A stretch of 64,000 nt of DNA from Phytohabitans suffuscus (GCF_011764565.1 NZ_AP022871.1:5828320-5892319), one strand, 5' to 3'. Shown: positions 27,120 to 36,403, numbered from the stretch's first letter. Numbers and translations: made by a program. The notes: generated by a model not told the origin, from the letters alone.

Positions 27120-28022
27120 CTATGTGGTCTCGGCGCGGCCGATGCGCCAGTACCCCATGAAGGCGACCGTGCGGCGGTCCCAGCCGCGGTCGCCGACGAG
27201 GTGGCGGCGGAGGGTTTTGATGACGCCGGCTTCGCCGGCGAGCCAGGCGTAGGTTCCGTTCGTCGTCGCCTGTGTGTCCGGTATCTCCCAGAGGATGGCG
27301 GCATCGACGTCTACGTCGTCGAGCTGTCGCGGTGCCGGCGGCGCGATCGCCAGGCTGCTGGTCGCCTCGACGACCGCGGGTACGAGGTGGGTGCCGGGTG
27401 CGGCGCCGTCGCGGGCGAGCCAGGTCAGGGTGAGGCCGGGTGGGGCGGTGAGGTCGAGGAAGTCGCTGGCGTGCGGTACCTCGAGCAGCGCTTGGCCGCG
27501 GGCGGTGGCGGGTAGTCCATTGAGGATGGACGCGATGGCGGGCACCGCGGTCTCGTCGCCGGCCAGCAGCAGCGGGGCGTCGTCGCGGTGCGGGCGGAAC
27601 TCGACGCCGCCCGGCTCGCCCGGGTAGCGGGCGTTGGGTCCGATGAGGACGATCTGGTCGTCGGTCGCGGCGCGGTTGGCCCATCGGGTGGCTGGCCCGC
27701 CATCGCCGTGCAGCACCATGTCGACGTCGACCTCGTGCTGGGACTGGCGGACCGCGCGCACGGTGTAGGTGCGGATCGGCGGCCGCCGCTGGTCCGGTAG
27801 CTCACGCCAGCGGGCGTACCAGTCGGCGCCGGCCGGCAGGTGGTCGAGGCCGCCGTCGGGGGCGGGGAGGACCAGCTTGATGCGCTGGTCCCGGCCGGTG
27901 TCGGCGAACGCGTCGAGGTCGTCGCCGGTGAACGTGACCCGCAGGAACGACGGGCTGAGCCGGGTCAGGCCGCGTACGGCGACCCGGAAGTGCCGGAAAG
28001 GGAGTTCCATCTCATCCACCAT
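27120..28022 (-). CDS. Siderophore-interacting protein (FAD-binding ferric-siderophore reductase)
   Basis: The 300-residue product begins 3 nt after the permease stop. It has the SIP family order: an N-terminal FAD-binding barrel (FRHFRVAVRGLTRLSPSFLR and PPIRTYTVRA, the RxYT flavin motif), a LIGPNARY segment, the NAD(P)H domain with LLLAGDETAVPAIASILNGL, and the C-terminal WLAGEAGVIKTLRRHLVGDR, WDRRTVAFMGYWRIG. Members such as ViuB/YqjH reduce Fe(III)-siderophores in the cytoplasm to release iron. It is the last gene of the iron operon and is presumably iron-repressed. Confidence 0.92.
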   Translation of the reverse strand: MVDEMELPFRHFRVAVRGLTRLSPSFLRVTFTGDDLDAFADTGRDQRIKLVLPAPDGGLDHLPAGADWYARWRELPDQRRPPIRTYTVRAVRQSQHEVDVDMVLHGDGGPATRWANRAATDDQIVLIGPNARYPGEPGGVEFRPHRDDAPLLLAGDETAVPAIASILNGLPATARGQALLEVPHASDFLDLTAPPGLTLTWLARDGAAPGTHLVPAVVEATSSLAIAPPAPRQLDDVDVDAAILWEIPDTQATTNGTYAWLAGEAGVIKTLRRHLVGDRGWDRRTVAFMGYWRIGRAETT

Positions 28023-28025
28023 CGT

Positions 28026-30134
28026 TCAACCGCCAATCGTTCGGGCGCGGGAGCGCCACAGGAGCCAGACGAAGTAGGGGGCGCCGATCATCGCGGTCAC
28101 CAGGCCGGCGGGGATCTGCGCCGGCGCGATCGCGGTGCGGCCGAGGGTGTCGGCGAGGCTGACCAGCAGGGCGCCGAGCAGCGCCGCCACCGGCAGCAGC
28201 CGGGTGTGCCGCCCGCCGACGAGCGCGCGTGCGGCGTGCGGTGCGACGAGGCCGACGAACCCGATGACGCCGACGGCGCAGACCGCGGTCGAGGTCAGCA
28301 GCGCGGCGGCGGTGAGGATGGCGAGCCGGGTGCGTTCCAGCCGTACCCCGAGCACGCGGGGCGTGTCGTCGTCGAGGGCGAGCAGGTCCAGCCGGCGGGC
28401 CTGCCCGGCCACCAGCGGGGTGAGCAGGAGCAGAGCCAGGGCGACCGGGGCGACCTGGGCCGCCGTCCGCCCGTACGTGGAGCCGGACAGCCAGGTGAGC
28501 GCCTTGCCGGTGTTCCACGGGTCGGTGGCGATGATGATGAACGTGATCACGGCGGTGCCGCCGGTGAACACGCCGACGCCGATCAGGACCAGCCGGTCGG
28601 AGGCGAGCCCGCCGCGCCAGGCCAGGCCGTAGACGAGGGCGAACGCGAGCAGCGCGGCGGCGCCGGCGACGGCGGACAGGGCCACCAGGCCGACCGCGGG
28701 GAACATGGTGATCAGCGTGATCGCGCCGACGCCGGCGCCCGCGGTGACGCCGAGGATGCCCGGCTCGGCGAGCGGGTTGCGGCAGGTCGCCTGCACCGCC
28801 GTGCCGGCGACGGCGAGCGCCGCGCCGGCGAGCAGGGCGGCCAGGACGCGCGGGTACCGCTGGTCGAGCACGTAGGTGACGGCGGGGCCGGACCTGCCGG
28901 CGAGCCAGTTGGCCACGTCGCCGGTGAGCAGCCAGGTGTCCCCGGCGAGCAGGCCGAGGACGGTGGCGCAGACGAGCAGTAGAGCGCTGGCGGCGAGCAC
29001 GAGCCGGAAGAAGCCCGCCGTCCGTACCCGCGCCAGCGCCGTCGCCGCGGCACCGCGGACGGGGCCGGCGTCGCGGTACCGGCGGGCCAGCCAGACCAGC
29101 AGGACCGCGCCGAACATCGACGTGACCACCCCGGTCGGGACGTCGACGCCGGCCTGGCCGCCGAGGAGGAGCCGCAGCAGCACGTCCGAGCCGAGCACCA
29201 CGACGACACCGGCCAGCGCGGAGAACGGGATGTGCAGCCGGTGCCGGTACAGCCCGGGTACGGCCGGTGCGACGAGCCGCACCAGGACCGGGGCGCAGAG
29301 GCCGACGAAGCCGACCGGTCCGGCGATCACGACCGCGGCGGTGGCGAGCAGCACGGCCAGGACGGTCCCGGCCAGCCGGGTACGGCGCACGTGCAGGCCG
29401 AGCACGGTGGCGGTGTCGTCGCCGAGGGCCAGCACGTCCAGGCGGCGGCCGAGGGCGAGGCAGCCCGCGACACCCACCGCGATCACCGGGGCCATCTGGG
29501 TGACCGCGCGTAGGTCGCCCTGGACGAGGGTGCCGTTGCCCCACGAGTAGTAGCCGACCGTCTCGCGCTGGAACAGCAGCATGAGCAGCACGGTGAACGC
29601 GTTGAGCGCGAACGCCGTCGCGGTGCCGGCGAGGATCAGCCGGGTCGGTCCGGCGGTCCCGCCGGCCGAGAGCATGAGCACGAACGCCGCGGCGGCCAGC
29701 CCACCGAGGAACGCGAGCCCGCCGGACGGGATGATCGGCAGGGTCAGGCCGAACGCGGCCGCGGCCACGACCGCGAGGTACGCGCCGGCGTTGACCGCGA
29801 GGGTGTCCGGCGACGCGAGCGGGTTGCGCGCCAGCGACTGGAGCACGGCACCCGCGGCGCCGAGTGCCACGCCGACCGCGAGCCCGGCGAGCAGGCGGGG
29901 CAACCGGGAGGCGACCAGCACCCGCCAGGTGTCGTCGTCGGCGCGTAGCCCGATCAGCTCCAGGACACCGATGTCGCTGGTGCCCTGGGTCAGGTGTACC
30001 GCGGCGAGCAGGACCAGGCCGGCGAGTGACGCGACCGCGAGCAGCGCCACGCGTACCGGCCGGACCGGTGGCGGCGGGGGCGCCGCCGGTTTCGGGTCCG
30101 GTGCCGGCGGCGCCTCCACGGCGAGGTGGCTCAA
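28026..30134 (-). CDS. Fused double FecCD/BtuC-type iron-siderophore permease
   Basis: TTG 30134 overlaps the binding-protein stop (TTGA), giving 702 residues; GTG 30119 is an alternative. Two homologous FecCD halves lie in tandem, each with about nine to ten membrane segments. Half one includes LARNPLASPDTLAVNAGAYL and GPVGFVGLCAPVLVR; half two includes CRNPLAEPGILGVTAGAGVG and GVIGFVGLVAPHAARALVGG. The GFVGLxxPHxxR loops contact the ATPase. The fusion corresponds to FhuB-like architecture, one chain forming the whole channel. It moves the ferric siderophore across the cytoplasmic membrane. Confidence 0.93.
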   Translation of the reverse strand: MSHLAVEAPPAPDPKPAAPPPPPVRPVRVALLAVASLAGLVLLAAVHLTQGTSDIGVLELIGLRADDDTWRVLVASRLPRLLAGLAVGVALGAAGAVLQSLARNPLASPDTLAVNAGAYLAVVAAAAFGLTLPIIPSGGLAFLGGLAAAAFVLMLSAGGTAGPTRLILAGTATAFALNAFTVLLMLLFQRETVGYYSWGNGTLVQGDLRAVTQMAPVIAVGVAGCLALGRRLDVLALGDDTATVLGLHVRRTRLAGTVLAVLLATAAVVIAGPVGFVGLCAPVLVRLVAPAVPGLYRHRLHIPFSALAGVVVVLGSDVLLRLLLGGQAGVDVPTGVVTSMFGAVLLVWLARRYRDAGPVRGAAATALARVRTAGFFRLVLAASALLLVCATVLGLLAGDTWLLTGDVANWLAGRSGPAVTYVLDQRYPRVLAALLAGAALAVAGTAVQATCRNPLAEPGILGVTAGAGVGAITLITMFPAVGLVALSAVAGAAALLAFALVYGLAWRGGLASDRLVLIGVGVFTGGTAVITFIIIATDPWNTGKALTWLSGSTYGRTAAQVAPVALALLLLTPLVAGQARRLDLLALDDDTPRVLGVRLERTRLAILTAAALLTSTAVCAVGVIGFVGLVAPHAARALVGGRHTRLLPVAALLGALLVSLADTLGRTAIAPAQIPAGLVTAMIGAPYFVWLLWRSRARTIGG

Positions 30135-31117
30135 GGGGCGTAGACCTTGACGAGCTCGTCGAGGTACTGCTTGCAGGACAGCGGCCCGCCGAAGGTCCAG
30201 ATGCCGTCGGGCATCCGGTGCAGCTTGTTCTGCCGTACGAAGGGCAGCGACTTCCAGATGGCGTTGTCCTTGAGGCCGACCGCGAAGACGTCGGTGCCGT
30301 CGGAGGCGTTGTAGAAGAGGTGCACATCCTTGTCCCGCAACGCTTTGAGGCCCTCGACATCGGTCTGGCCGAGGCCCCACGCGGCGTCGACCTGGCCGGT
30401 CCAGGCGTTCTGCAGGCCGAGCGCGATGCCGACCTGGGAGACGAGCGCGCCGGTGCCGAACATGCGGATGTTGACCGCGCTTCCCTCCATCCAGCCGTCG
30501 GCGATCGCGAAGTGCTGCCCGGCGGCGCCGGCGTCAGCGATCTTCTGCTTGCCGGCGGCGACGGCCGCGTCGAAGTCGGCGAGGACCTGCTCGGCGGTGT
30601 CGGTCCTGCCGACCGCGGTCGCGATGAGGTTGAGGTCGTCCTTCATGCGGTCGAGGTTTCGGCTGGCGTCGCTGCCCTTGGTGACCAGCACCGGGACGAA
30701 CTTCTCCAGCTGCGCAGCGGCCGTCGCCGCCAGGTCCGCGCCCATCACCACGAGGTCTGGCTGCAGCGCCGCGATCGAGTCGAGGCTCGGCTCGCCGCGG
30801 GTGCCGACGTCCTTGGCGGTGCCGTCGAGCTTGGCCGCGGTGTTCCAGGTGTTGTACCCCTTGATGTCCGCGACGCCGGTGGGCTGCACGCCGAGCGTCA
30901 CGAGCATCTCCACCTCACCCCACTCGAGACCGACCACGTTGGTGGCGGGCCTGTCGAGCGTGACGGTCTTGCCGCGGGCGTCGGTGTACGTCACCGGTCC
31001 GGTCGTGGCGGCCGCGCCGCTGGCCGTGCCACCGGCCGGTTCCTCGGTGGTGCCGCAGCCGGTCAGCAGTACGGCGGCCGCCGCGGCGGCGGCGAAGGCG
31101 GCGGGGAGTCTGTTCAT
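30131..31117 (-). CDS. Iron-siderophore ABC transporter substrate-binding lipoprotein
   Basis: The 328-residue product starts MNRLPAAFAAAAAAAVLLTG with Cys next (lipobox LLTGC), so it is a membrane-anchored lipoprotein. The periplasmic-binding type III fold is seen: TVTLDRPATNVVGLEWGEVE, PSLDSIAALQPDLVVMGADL, a long backbone helix region, and MPDGIWTFGGPLSC near the end. The ligand is probably a ferric siderophore, judged from the iron box and the SIP gene. It begins 3 nt after the ATPase stop. Confidence 0.92.
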   Translation of the reverse strand: MNRLPAAFAAAAAAAVLLTGCGTTEEPAGGTASGAAATTGPVTYTDARGKTVTLDRPATNVVGLEWGEVEMLVTLGVQPTGVADIKGYNTWNTAAKLDGTAKDVGTRGEPSLDSIAALQPDLVVMGADLAATAAAQLEKFVPVLVTKGSDASRNLDRMKDDLNLIATAVGRTDTAEQVLADFDAAVAAGKQKIADAGAAGQHFAIADGWMEGSAVNIRMFGTGALVSQVGIALGLQNAWTGQVDAAWGLGQTDVEGLKALRDKDVHLFYNASDGTDVFAVGLKDNAIWKSLPFVRQNKLHRMPDGIWTFGGPLSCKQYLDELVKVYAP

Positions 31118-31120
31118 GCG

Positions 31121-32035
31121 TCACCCGTTCTGAGGTAGTGAGCGATCGGTCCCGGCAGCGCCGACCCGCGGCGGCGGCCCGAGAGCGATCGAAGGCGGTA
31201 CTGCGGTGGTGAGGGGGCGTGGGCGGGCGGTGTGCCGCCCGACCGGGCGGATGGCGGCTCGGCCGGTTTCCGGCTCGACCACCACCTCGACCGGGATGCC
31301 GTACACGGTGGTGAGCCGCTCGGGCGTGAGGACGTCCAAGGGCGCTCCGGCGGCGACCACCGCGCCGGCGTGCAGCAGCACGACCTGGTCGGCGACCGCG
31401 GCGGCCTGGTTGAGGTCGTGCAGCACGACTCCGACCGCCACGCGGTACTCGTCGGCGAGGTCGCGGACAAGGTCGAGGATCTCCACCTGGTAGCGAAGGT
31501 CGAGGAAGGTGGTCGGCTCGTCGAGCATCAGCACGCGGGTGTCCTGGGCCAGGCAGGTGGCCAGCCAGACGCGCTGGAGCTCGCCGCCGGACAGCTCGTC
31601 GACCGGCCGCGCGGCCATCGGCTCGACACCGGTCACCGACATCGCCCACGCGATCGCGCGCGGCCCGTCCGGGTCGTCGCCGCGCCAACCGCCCCGGTAC
31701 GGGTGGCGGCCGTAGCCCACCACGTCGCGTACGGTGACGCCGCTCGGCGTCGGCCGGTGCTGCGCCAGCAACGTGACCCGCCGCGCGAACTCCTTCGACG
31801 ACAGTGCCAGCGCCGGCGTGCCGTCGGCGAGCGTGACGTCGCCGGCGGCCGGCTTGTGCAGGCGGGCGAGCGCGCGCAGGAGCGTGGACTTGCCGCTGCC
31901 GTTGGGCCCGACGAGCGCGGTGACCGCGCCCGCGCTCAGCGCGATGGACGCGCCGTGGACCACCTGGCTTCGGTGGTACCCGAGGGTCAGGCCGGTGCCG
32001 CGGAGGCCGGCGGGGGATGTACCGGAACTGGACAC
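31121..32035 (-). CDS. Iron-siderophore ABC transporter ATP-binding protein (FecE/FepC type)
   Basis: GTG 32035 is only 4 nt from the iron box and lacks a Shine-Dalgarno, so the mRNA may be leaderless. The 304-residue product has Walker A GPNGSGKST, the Q-loop at LLAQHRPTPSG, the ABC signature LSGGELQR, Walker B RVLMLDEPTTFLD and the H-loop VLHDLNQA. The family's Y-G-R-H-P-Y segment after the Q-loop is also present. It is the first gene of the operon ATPase-binding protein-permease-SIP. The C-terminal ~40 residues are a Pro-rich extension. Confidence 0.93.
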   Translation of the reverse strand: MSSSGTSPAGLRGTGLTLGYHRSQVVHGASIALSAGAVTALVGPNGSGKSTLLRALARLHKPAAGDVTLADGTPALALSSKEFARRVTLLAQHRPTPSGVTVRDVVGYGRHPYRGGWRGDDPDGPRAIAWAMSVTGVEPMAARPVDELSGGELQRVWLATCLAQDTRVLMLDEPTTFLDLRYQVEILDLVRDLADEYRVAVGVVLHDLNQAAAVADQVVLLHAGAVVAAGAPLDVLTPERLTTVYGIPVEVVVEPETGRAAIRPVGRHTARPRPLTTAVPPSIALGPPPRVGAAGTDRSLPQNG

Positions 32036-32039
32036 CAGG

Positions 32040-32058
32040 TTAGGGTAGCCTACCCTTG
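32040..32058 (-). promoter_or_regulatory. DmdR/IdeR-type iron box
   Basis: The plus strand reads TTAGGGTAGCCTACCCTTG, close to the actinobacterial iron-box consensus TTAGGTTAGSCTAACCTAA. It lies immediately before the start of the iron-uptake operon, where it would overlap the -10 region. An iron-bound DtxR-family repressor would block the operon when iron is plentiful. Confidence 0.88.
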
Positions 32059-32188
32059 TCGGCCTTGATCAAGTGGGCGCCGGCGGTTTTTGCGCGAAGG
32101 CGGCCTCCTACGCGCCGCGTCGGCTGCCTCCTGTGAGGAGCCGAAGCCCGCCGGTCACCTCCACCACTGTGGTCACTGCCCCCGGTTC

Positions 32189-33409
32189 TCAGCGACCGCC
32201 GGCGATGGCTTCGCGTTCCTGGTCGATGACGGCCTGGATGTCGTGCAGGTCGTAGTTGGCGAGGATGACGCCGACGTACTCGGTATCGAGGTAGATGGAC
32301 CAGTTGGTGTTGCCGCCGGCGATGCCGCCGCCGTGGCTGGCGATGCGTTGGTCGTTGAAGGAGGCGGCGATGGGCCCGTACGCCTGGAACGGCTCGCCGC
32401 GGCGCGGGTCGGCCGGCGAGGGTGGGGTGGGGCCGGCCAGGGGTGGGCTGCTGACCTTGCCGCCCAGGTACAGCTCCCGGTAGGGGCGTTTGAGCAGGGT
32501 GTCGTCGCGTAGGGCTTGGGCGAAGCGGACCAGGTCGGGTGCGGTGGCGAAGCCGCCGCCTCCGCCGGAGCCGATGAAGCCGCGGGCGGCGTTGGTGCCG
32601 AAGCCGCCGTTGATGGTGGCGCCGGCGTCGAGGTCGCGTACGCCGTCAGCGCGGGTGCCGTCCTGTTGGTAGATGTAGGGGTGTGCGATGCGCGGGTTGG
32701 TCAGCCATTGGGAGCGGGTGTAGTAGGCGGAGTCGGTCATGCCGGCCGGTGCGAAGATGTGCTCCCGCACGTACTGCTGGAAGGGCTGCCCGGAGACGGT
32801 CGCGACGATCTCGCCGAGGATTTCGTAGCCTTCGCTGCTGTACGCCTTGTCCGTGCCGGGGGTGAACCGCAGCGACAGTTCGCGCGTGCGTTGCCGGGAG
32901 TACTCGGTCCATTCGGCGACGCTGTGGAAGACGCGCTCGATGTCGCCGGTGAAACCGGTCAGCCCGCCGGTGTGTGTGAGCAGGTGGTGGATGCTGACCT
33001 GGGTGGCGACCTGGTCGGGGAAGCCGTCGAGGTAGGTGCCGATCTTTTCGTAGAAGCGCAGCCCGCGCCGCTCGGCGAGTTGGACGACGGCCAGGCCGGT
33101 GAAGGGTTTGGCGGCCGAGGCGAGGTTGTAGATGGTGTCTGTCCGGTTCGGCACACCGCGCTGCTTGTCGGCCATCCCGTACGAGCGGGCCAGCACGGTC
33201 CGGCCGCGGTGGGCCACCAGCATCGTGCCGGAGAACAGGTCCTGCTCCGCCTGCCCGGCCAGGTAGCGGTCGTAGGCGCGCAGGGCCTGGGGGACGCCGC
33301 GCCGGCCGGACGCGCCGGCCGGCGCGGGCCTGGACGGCAGGATCCCACCGGCGGCCAGCGGGACGGTCCCGAGCACACCCAACGCGGTACGCCTCGTCAA
33401 CTGCGCCAC
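32189..33409 (-). CDS. Tat-exported serine beta-lactamase-like hydrolase (class C / PBP4-type fold)
   Basis: GTG 33409 has AGGAGAG at 4-nt spacing, which decides it over an upstream ATG. Of 406 residues, the N-terminus LTRRTALGVLGTVPLAAGG is a twin-arginine signal. Catalytic motifs of the beta-lactamase/serine hydrolase family are present: SAAK (S-x-x-K, in NLASAAKPFTGLA), YSS (in KAYSSEGYEILGEIV, the Y-x-N/S box) and HGGG near the C-terminus. Such proteins are esterases, D-amino-acid peptidases or carboxypeptidases more often than true lactamases. The substrate is unknown. A CATS-type GGGGGF loop lies near residue 285. Confidence 0.9.
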   Translation of the reverse strand: MAQLTRRTALGVLGTVPLAAGGILPSRPAPAGASGRRGVPQALRAYDRYLAGQAEQDLFSGTMLVAHRGRTVLARSYGMADKQRGVPNRTDTIYNLASAAKPFTGLAVVQLAERRGLRFYEKIGTYLDGFPDQVATQVSIHHLLTHTGGLTGFTGDIERVFHSVAEWTEYSRQRTRELSLRFTPGTDKAYSSEGYEILGEIVATVSGQPFQQYVREHIFAPAGMTDSAYYTRSQWLTNPRIAHPYIYQQDGTRADGVRDLDAGATINGGFGTNAARGFIGSGGGGGFATAPDLVRFAQALRDDTLLKRPYRELYLGGKVSSPPLAGPTPPSPADPRRGEPFQAYGPIAASFNDQRIASHGGGIAGGNTNWSIYLDTEYVGVILANYDLHDIQAVIDQEREAIAGGR

Positions 33410-33493
33410 GTATCTCTCCTGTCCTTTGTGGATACCGACAGGAGCCATCCAAGCCGCACGGCGGTTACCCCACCGTTACGGTGCCTGGGGTGT

Positions 33494-34096
33494 TCACAGG
33501 GGCAGGCCCTGTTCGAGCAGGTCCAGCGCGTCGCCGAGGCGGTCGAGGAAGCGGCTGCCGGTGGGGTCGGCCGACCAGGTGACGTAGGTGACGAGGACGA
33601 CGCCGGCCATGGCGCCGACCCAGGCCAGGACGGCGGGGTCGTCCGGGGCGCGGCCGGTGCGGCGGGCCAGCGCGGAGGTGAAGAGCGTGATCACGCTCTG
33701 GATCTTCTGGGGGGTGACCGCCTGTACGCCGCTGACCTGGGCGATGAGGCGCTGGCGCTGGCGTTCGAGCTCGCTCTGCTCGGGCGTCAGGTTGCTGTAG
33801 ACCTGCGTGACGGCGCCGCGGAGGGCGGCCACGGCGTTGAGGCCGGCGGGCTGGGTGACGAACGCCTCGGCGACCAGGGGTTCGAGCTGGTCGTAGAAGA
33901 TCGTGTCGGCCTTGGTCGGGAAGTACCGGAAGAACGTCCGCTCCGACACGTCCGCGGCCTGGACGATCTGGTCGACGGTGGTCGCCGCGTACCCCTGGTC
34001 GTGGAAGAGGCGTAGGGCCGCCTGCTGGATGGTCGCGCGGGTGCGCGCCTTCTTGCGCTCGCGCAGGCCGGTCGGGGCGGTGGTCGGCGTGCTCAT
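33494..34096 (-). CDS. TetR-family repressor of the MMPL transporter
   Basis: ATG 34096 overlaps the MMPL stop (ATGA). The 200-residue product has the TetR HTH at about residues 15-60: RATIQQAALRLFHDQGYAAT, VDQIVQAADVSERTFFRYFP. The C-terminal helical ligand domain is unremarkable. Being co-transcribed with the transporter, and with a large palindrome in front of that gene, it most likely represses its own operon and is released by a transported or toxic compound. Confidence 0.92.
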   Translation of the reverse strand: MSTPTTAPTGLRERKKARTRATIQQAALRLFHDQGYAATTVDQIVQAADVSERTFFRYFPTKADTIFYDQLEPLVAEAFVTQPAGLNAVAALRGAVTQVYSNLTPEQSELERQRQRLIAQVSGVQAVTPQKIQSVITLFTSALARRTGRAPDDPAVLAWVGAMAGVVLVTYVTWSADPTGSRFLDRLGDALDLLEQGLPL

Positions 34097-36324
34097 CCTG
34101 TCATTGTCGTGCGGGGCGTGCGGGGTTCGGGTGCGGGGAGCCGCTGGCCGGGGGCGGCGTCCCGGAGGCGGGCGGCGAGGGTGTGCCCCTCCACGTCGAC
34201 GTCGGGCAGGAGGCGGTCCAGCCAGCGGGGCAGCCACCAGGCGCGGTCGCCGACGAGCGCCAGGACGGCCGGCACGACGGTCATCCGGACCAGGAACGCG
34301 TCCACCGCGACCGCGACCGCGAGGGCCATGCCGATCTGTGCCACCTCGATCGCGTCGTTGAACAGGCCGAACGCGCCGAAGACGGCGATCATGATGGTCG
34401 CCGCGGCCGCGACGACGCGGGCGGCGTGGGTGAACCCGGTGACCACGGCGGCCCGTGCGCCGGCGCCGGCGGTGTAGGCCTCGCGGATGCGGGTGACGAG
34501 GAAGAACTCGTAATCCATCGCCAGCCCGAACGCGATGCCGACGATCACCAGCGGCAGCAGGCTGTTGATCGCGCCGGTAGGGTGGATGCCGAGCGTCGAC
34601 TCCAGCCACCCCCACTGGAAGGCGCAGACCAACGCCCCGAACGCCGCCCCGACCGTCAGCAGGAACCCGAGGGTCGCCTTGAGCGGCACCAGCAGCGACC
34701 GGAACACGAGCAGCAGCAGTGTGAGCGAGAGCCCGACCAGGACCAGCAGGTACGGCAGGACGGCCGCGCGGGACCGCTCGGTGACGTCGATCTGCAGCGC
34801 GGTGCTGCCGGTGACCGCGACGCCGGCGCCGGCGCCCGCCGCCGTGCCGGCCACGGCGCCGCGGATGTCGTGAACCAGCCGTTCGGTCGCCGCGCTGCCT
34901 GGGCCCTCGGCGGGGATGACGACGAACAGCGCGGTGCTGGCCGCGCCGTCCAGCCGCGCCGGCAGCACCGCCTGGATTCCCGCCGTGCCGCCGAGTGCCG
35001 CGCCGACCTGGTCGATCGCGGTGGCCGGGTCGGGGCTGGCGGTGGCGTCGGCGACGACGAGCAGGTGGCCGCTGTATCCGGGTCCGAAGCCTTCGGCGAT
35101 CAGGTCGTACGCCCGGCGCTGCGTGGTGCCGGTGTCCCAGCTGCCCTCGTCGACGAAGCCCAGCCGCACCTGGAGTGCGGGGACGGCGAGGGCGCCGAGG
35201 GCCACCGCCACGGTGACCAGGGTGATGACCGGGCGGCGGGTCACCAGGCCCACCCAGCGGCGGGACAGCGACGAGGACTCCCGGGCGCGCGGGCCGGGGA
35301 TTCGGGCGGCGTTGATCCGGGCGCCGAGGAATCCGAGCAGCGCGGGCAGCAGGGTGAGGGCCACGAGCATCGCGACCACCACGGCGAACGCGGCGGCCAG
35401 CCCCATCTGGGTGAGCATCGAGATGCCGTTGACCGCCAGGCCGACCAGCGCGATCACCACGGTCAGGCCGGCGAAGACGACGGCCGTGCCGGCGGTGCCG
35501 ATCGCCCGGCCGGCCGCTTCCTCACCCGGGTGGCCGGCCGTCAACTCGTGCCGGTACCGGGACAGGATGAACAGCGCGTAGTCGATGCCGACGGCCAGCC
35601 CGATCATCACGGCGAGCATCGGCGTGATCTCACTCAGGTCGACGAACCCCATCAGCGCGGTGATCGCCGCGACCGCCACCCCGACCGCCGTGACGCCGGT
35701 CAGCAGCGGCAGCCCGGCCGCCACCAGCGAGCCGAACGTCAGCACGAGGACGAGCACCGCGACCGCCACGCCGGTCAGCTCGGCGCCGATCCGGGGTACC
35801 TGCTCGGTCGCCGTACCGCCCGCCTCGACGGTCAGCCCGGCCCGCCGCCCGGACTCGACGGCGTCGACCAGGGTCTGCCGGGCGTCGCCGGAGAGCAGCA
35901 CCACGTCGACGGCGTAGGTGACCTCGGCCAGCGCGATCCGGCCGTCCGGGGAGACCAGCCCCGCCTGGAGGGAGCCGGCGGCCACCGGGTCGAGCACCGA
36001 GTGCACCTGCGGGCCCGCGGAAATCCGGTCGAGTACCTCCCGGATCACCGCGACGTTCTCCGGATCGGTCACCTTCTCTCCGTCGGGCGCGGCGAAGACG
36101 ACCCGCGCCGAGGCGCCCCCGGCGGAGAGCTCGGGGAAGCGCTCCTCCAGCAGGTCCAGCGCCTGCTGCGACTCGGTGCCCGGGATGCTGAACGAGGACG
36201 AGGCCGGCCCGGACAGCATCGCGGCGGCGGTGCCGACCAGCACCGCGACCGCCAACCAGACGAGCGCGACAAGCCTACGCGAACGGTATGCGAACCGGCC
36301 GAGCCGGTAGAGGACGGTCGCCAT
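34093..36324 (-). CDS. MMPL-family RND-type transporter
   Basis: ATG 36324 is preceded by AGGAGGGG. The 743-residue product has the MMPL layout: TM1 (RLVALVWLAVAVLVGTAAA), an extracytoplasmic loop, TM2-6 including the motif GIDYALFILSRYRHELTAGH with its Asp-Tyr pair, a second loop with an ATERLV segment, and TM7-12 with GLAMDYEFFLVTRIREAY. These Asp/Tyr residues form the proton relay. MMPL proteins export lipids or drugs. The substrate is unknown. It is co-transcribed with TetR. Confidence 0.93.
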   Translation of the reverse strand: MATVLYRLGRFAYRSRRLVALVWLAVAVLVGTAAAMLSGPASSSFSIPGTESQQALDLLEERFPELSAGGASARVVFAAPDGEKVTDPENVAVIREVLDRISAGPQVHSVLDPVAAGSLQAGLVSPDGRIALAEVTYAVDVVLLSGDARQTLVDAVESGRRAGLTVEAGGTATEQVPRIGAELTGVAVAVLVLVLTFGSLVAAGLPLLTGVTAVGVAVAAITALMGFVDLSEITPMLAVMIGLAVGIDYALFILSRYRHELTAGHPGEEAAGRAIGTAGTAVVFAGLTVVIALVGLAVNGISMLTQMGLAAAFAVVVAMLVALTLLPALLGFLGARINAARIPGPRARESSSLSRRWVGLVTRRPVITLVTVAVALGALAVPALQVRLGFVDEGSWDTGTTQRRAYDLIAEGFGPGYSGHLLVVADATASPDPATAIDQVGAALGGTAGIQAVLPARLDGAASTALFVVIPAEGPGSAATERLVHDIRGAVAGTAAGAGAGVAVTGSTALQIDVTERSRAAVLPYLLVLVGLSLTLLLLVFRSLLVPLKATLGFLLTVGAAFGALVCAFQWGWLESTLGIHPTGAINSLLPLVIVGIAFGLAMDYEFFLVTRIREAYTAGAGARAAVVTGFTHAARVVAAAATIMIAVFGAFGLFNDAIEVAQIGMALAVAVAVDAFLVRMTVVPAVLALVGDRAWWLPRWLDRLLPDVDVEGHTLAARLRDAAPGQRLPAPEPRTPRTTMTG

Positions 36325-36333
36325 GACCCCTCC

Positions 36334-36362
36334 TGTCATATGCTGGTAACCAGCATATGACA
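36334..36362 (-). promoter_or_regulatory. 29-nt perfect palindromic operator before MMPL-TetR
   Basis: TGTCATATGCTGGT (36334-36347), one central base, and ACCAGCATATGACA (36349-36362) form perfect 14-bp arms. It lies just upstream of the MMPL Shine-Dalgarno. Size and position fit a TetR operator, so the TetR encoded downstream is the likely binder. Confidence 0.85.
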
Positions 36363-36403
36363 GTACTGCCACTTTGTCGCGGGGTCCGGGCGGTGATCCG
36401 GGC

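Noticed and set aside
27840..28982. Long plus-strand frame opposite the siderophore reductase and permease
   Set aside because: Gly/Glu/Asp-rich antisense shadow of two clearly recognisable genes.
33494..34615. Extended frame of the TetR gene upstream of ATG 34096
   Set aside because: The extension lies inside the MMPL gene in another frame; the ATGA overlap and TetR start motif fix the start at 34096.
34183..36360. 725-residue plus-strand frame opposite the MMPL gene
   Set aside because: Gly/Asp/His/Gln-rich low-complexity shadow; the minus strand has a complete MMPL protein with operator and Shine-Dalgarno.
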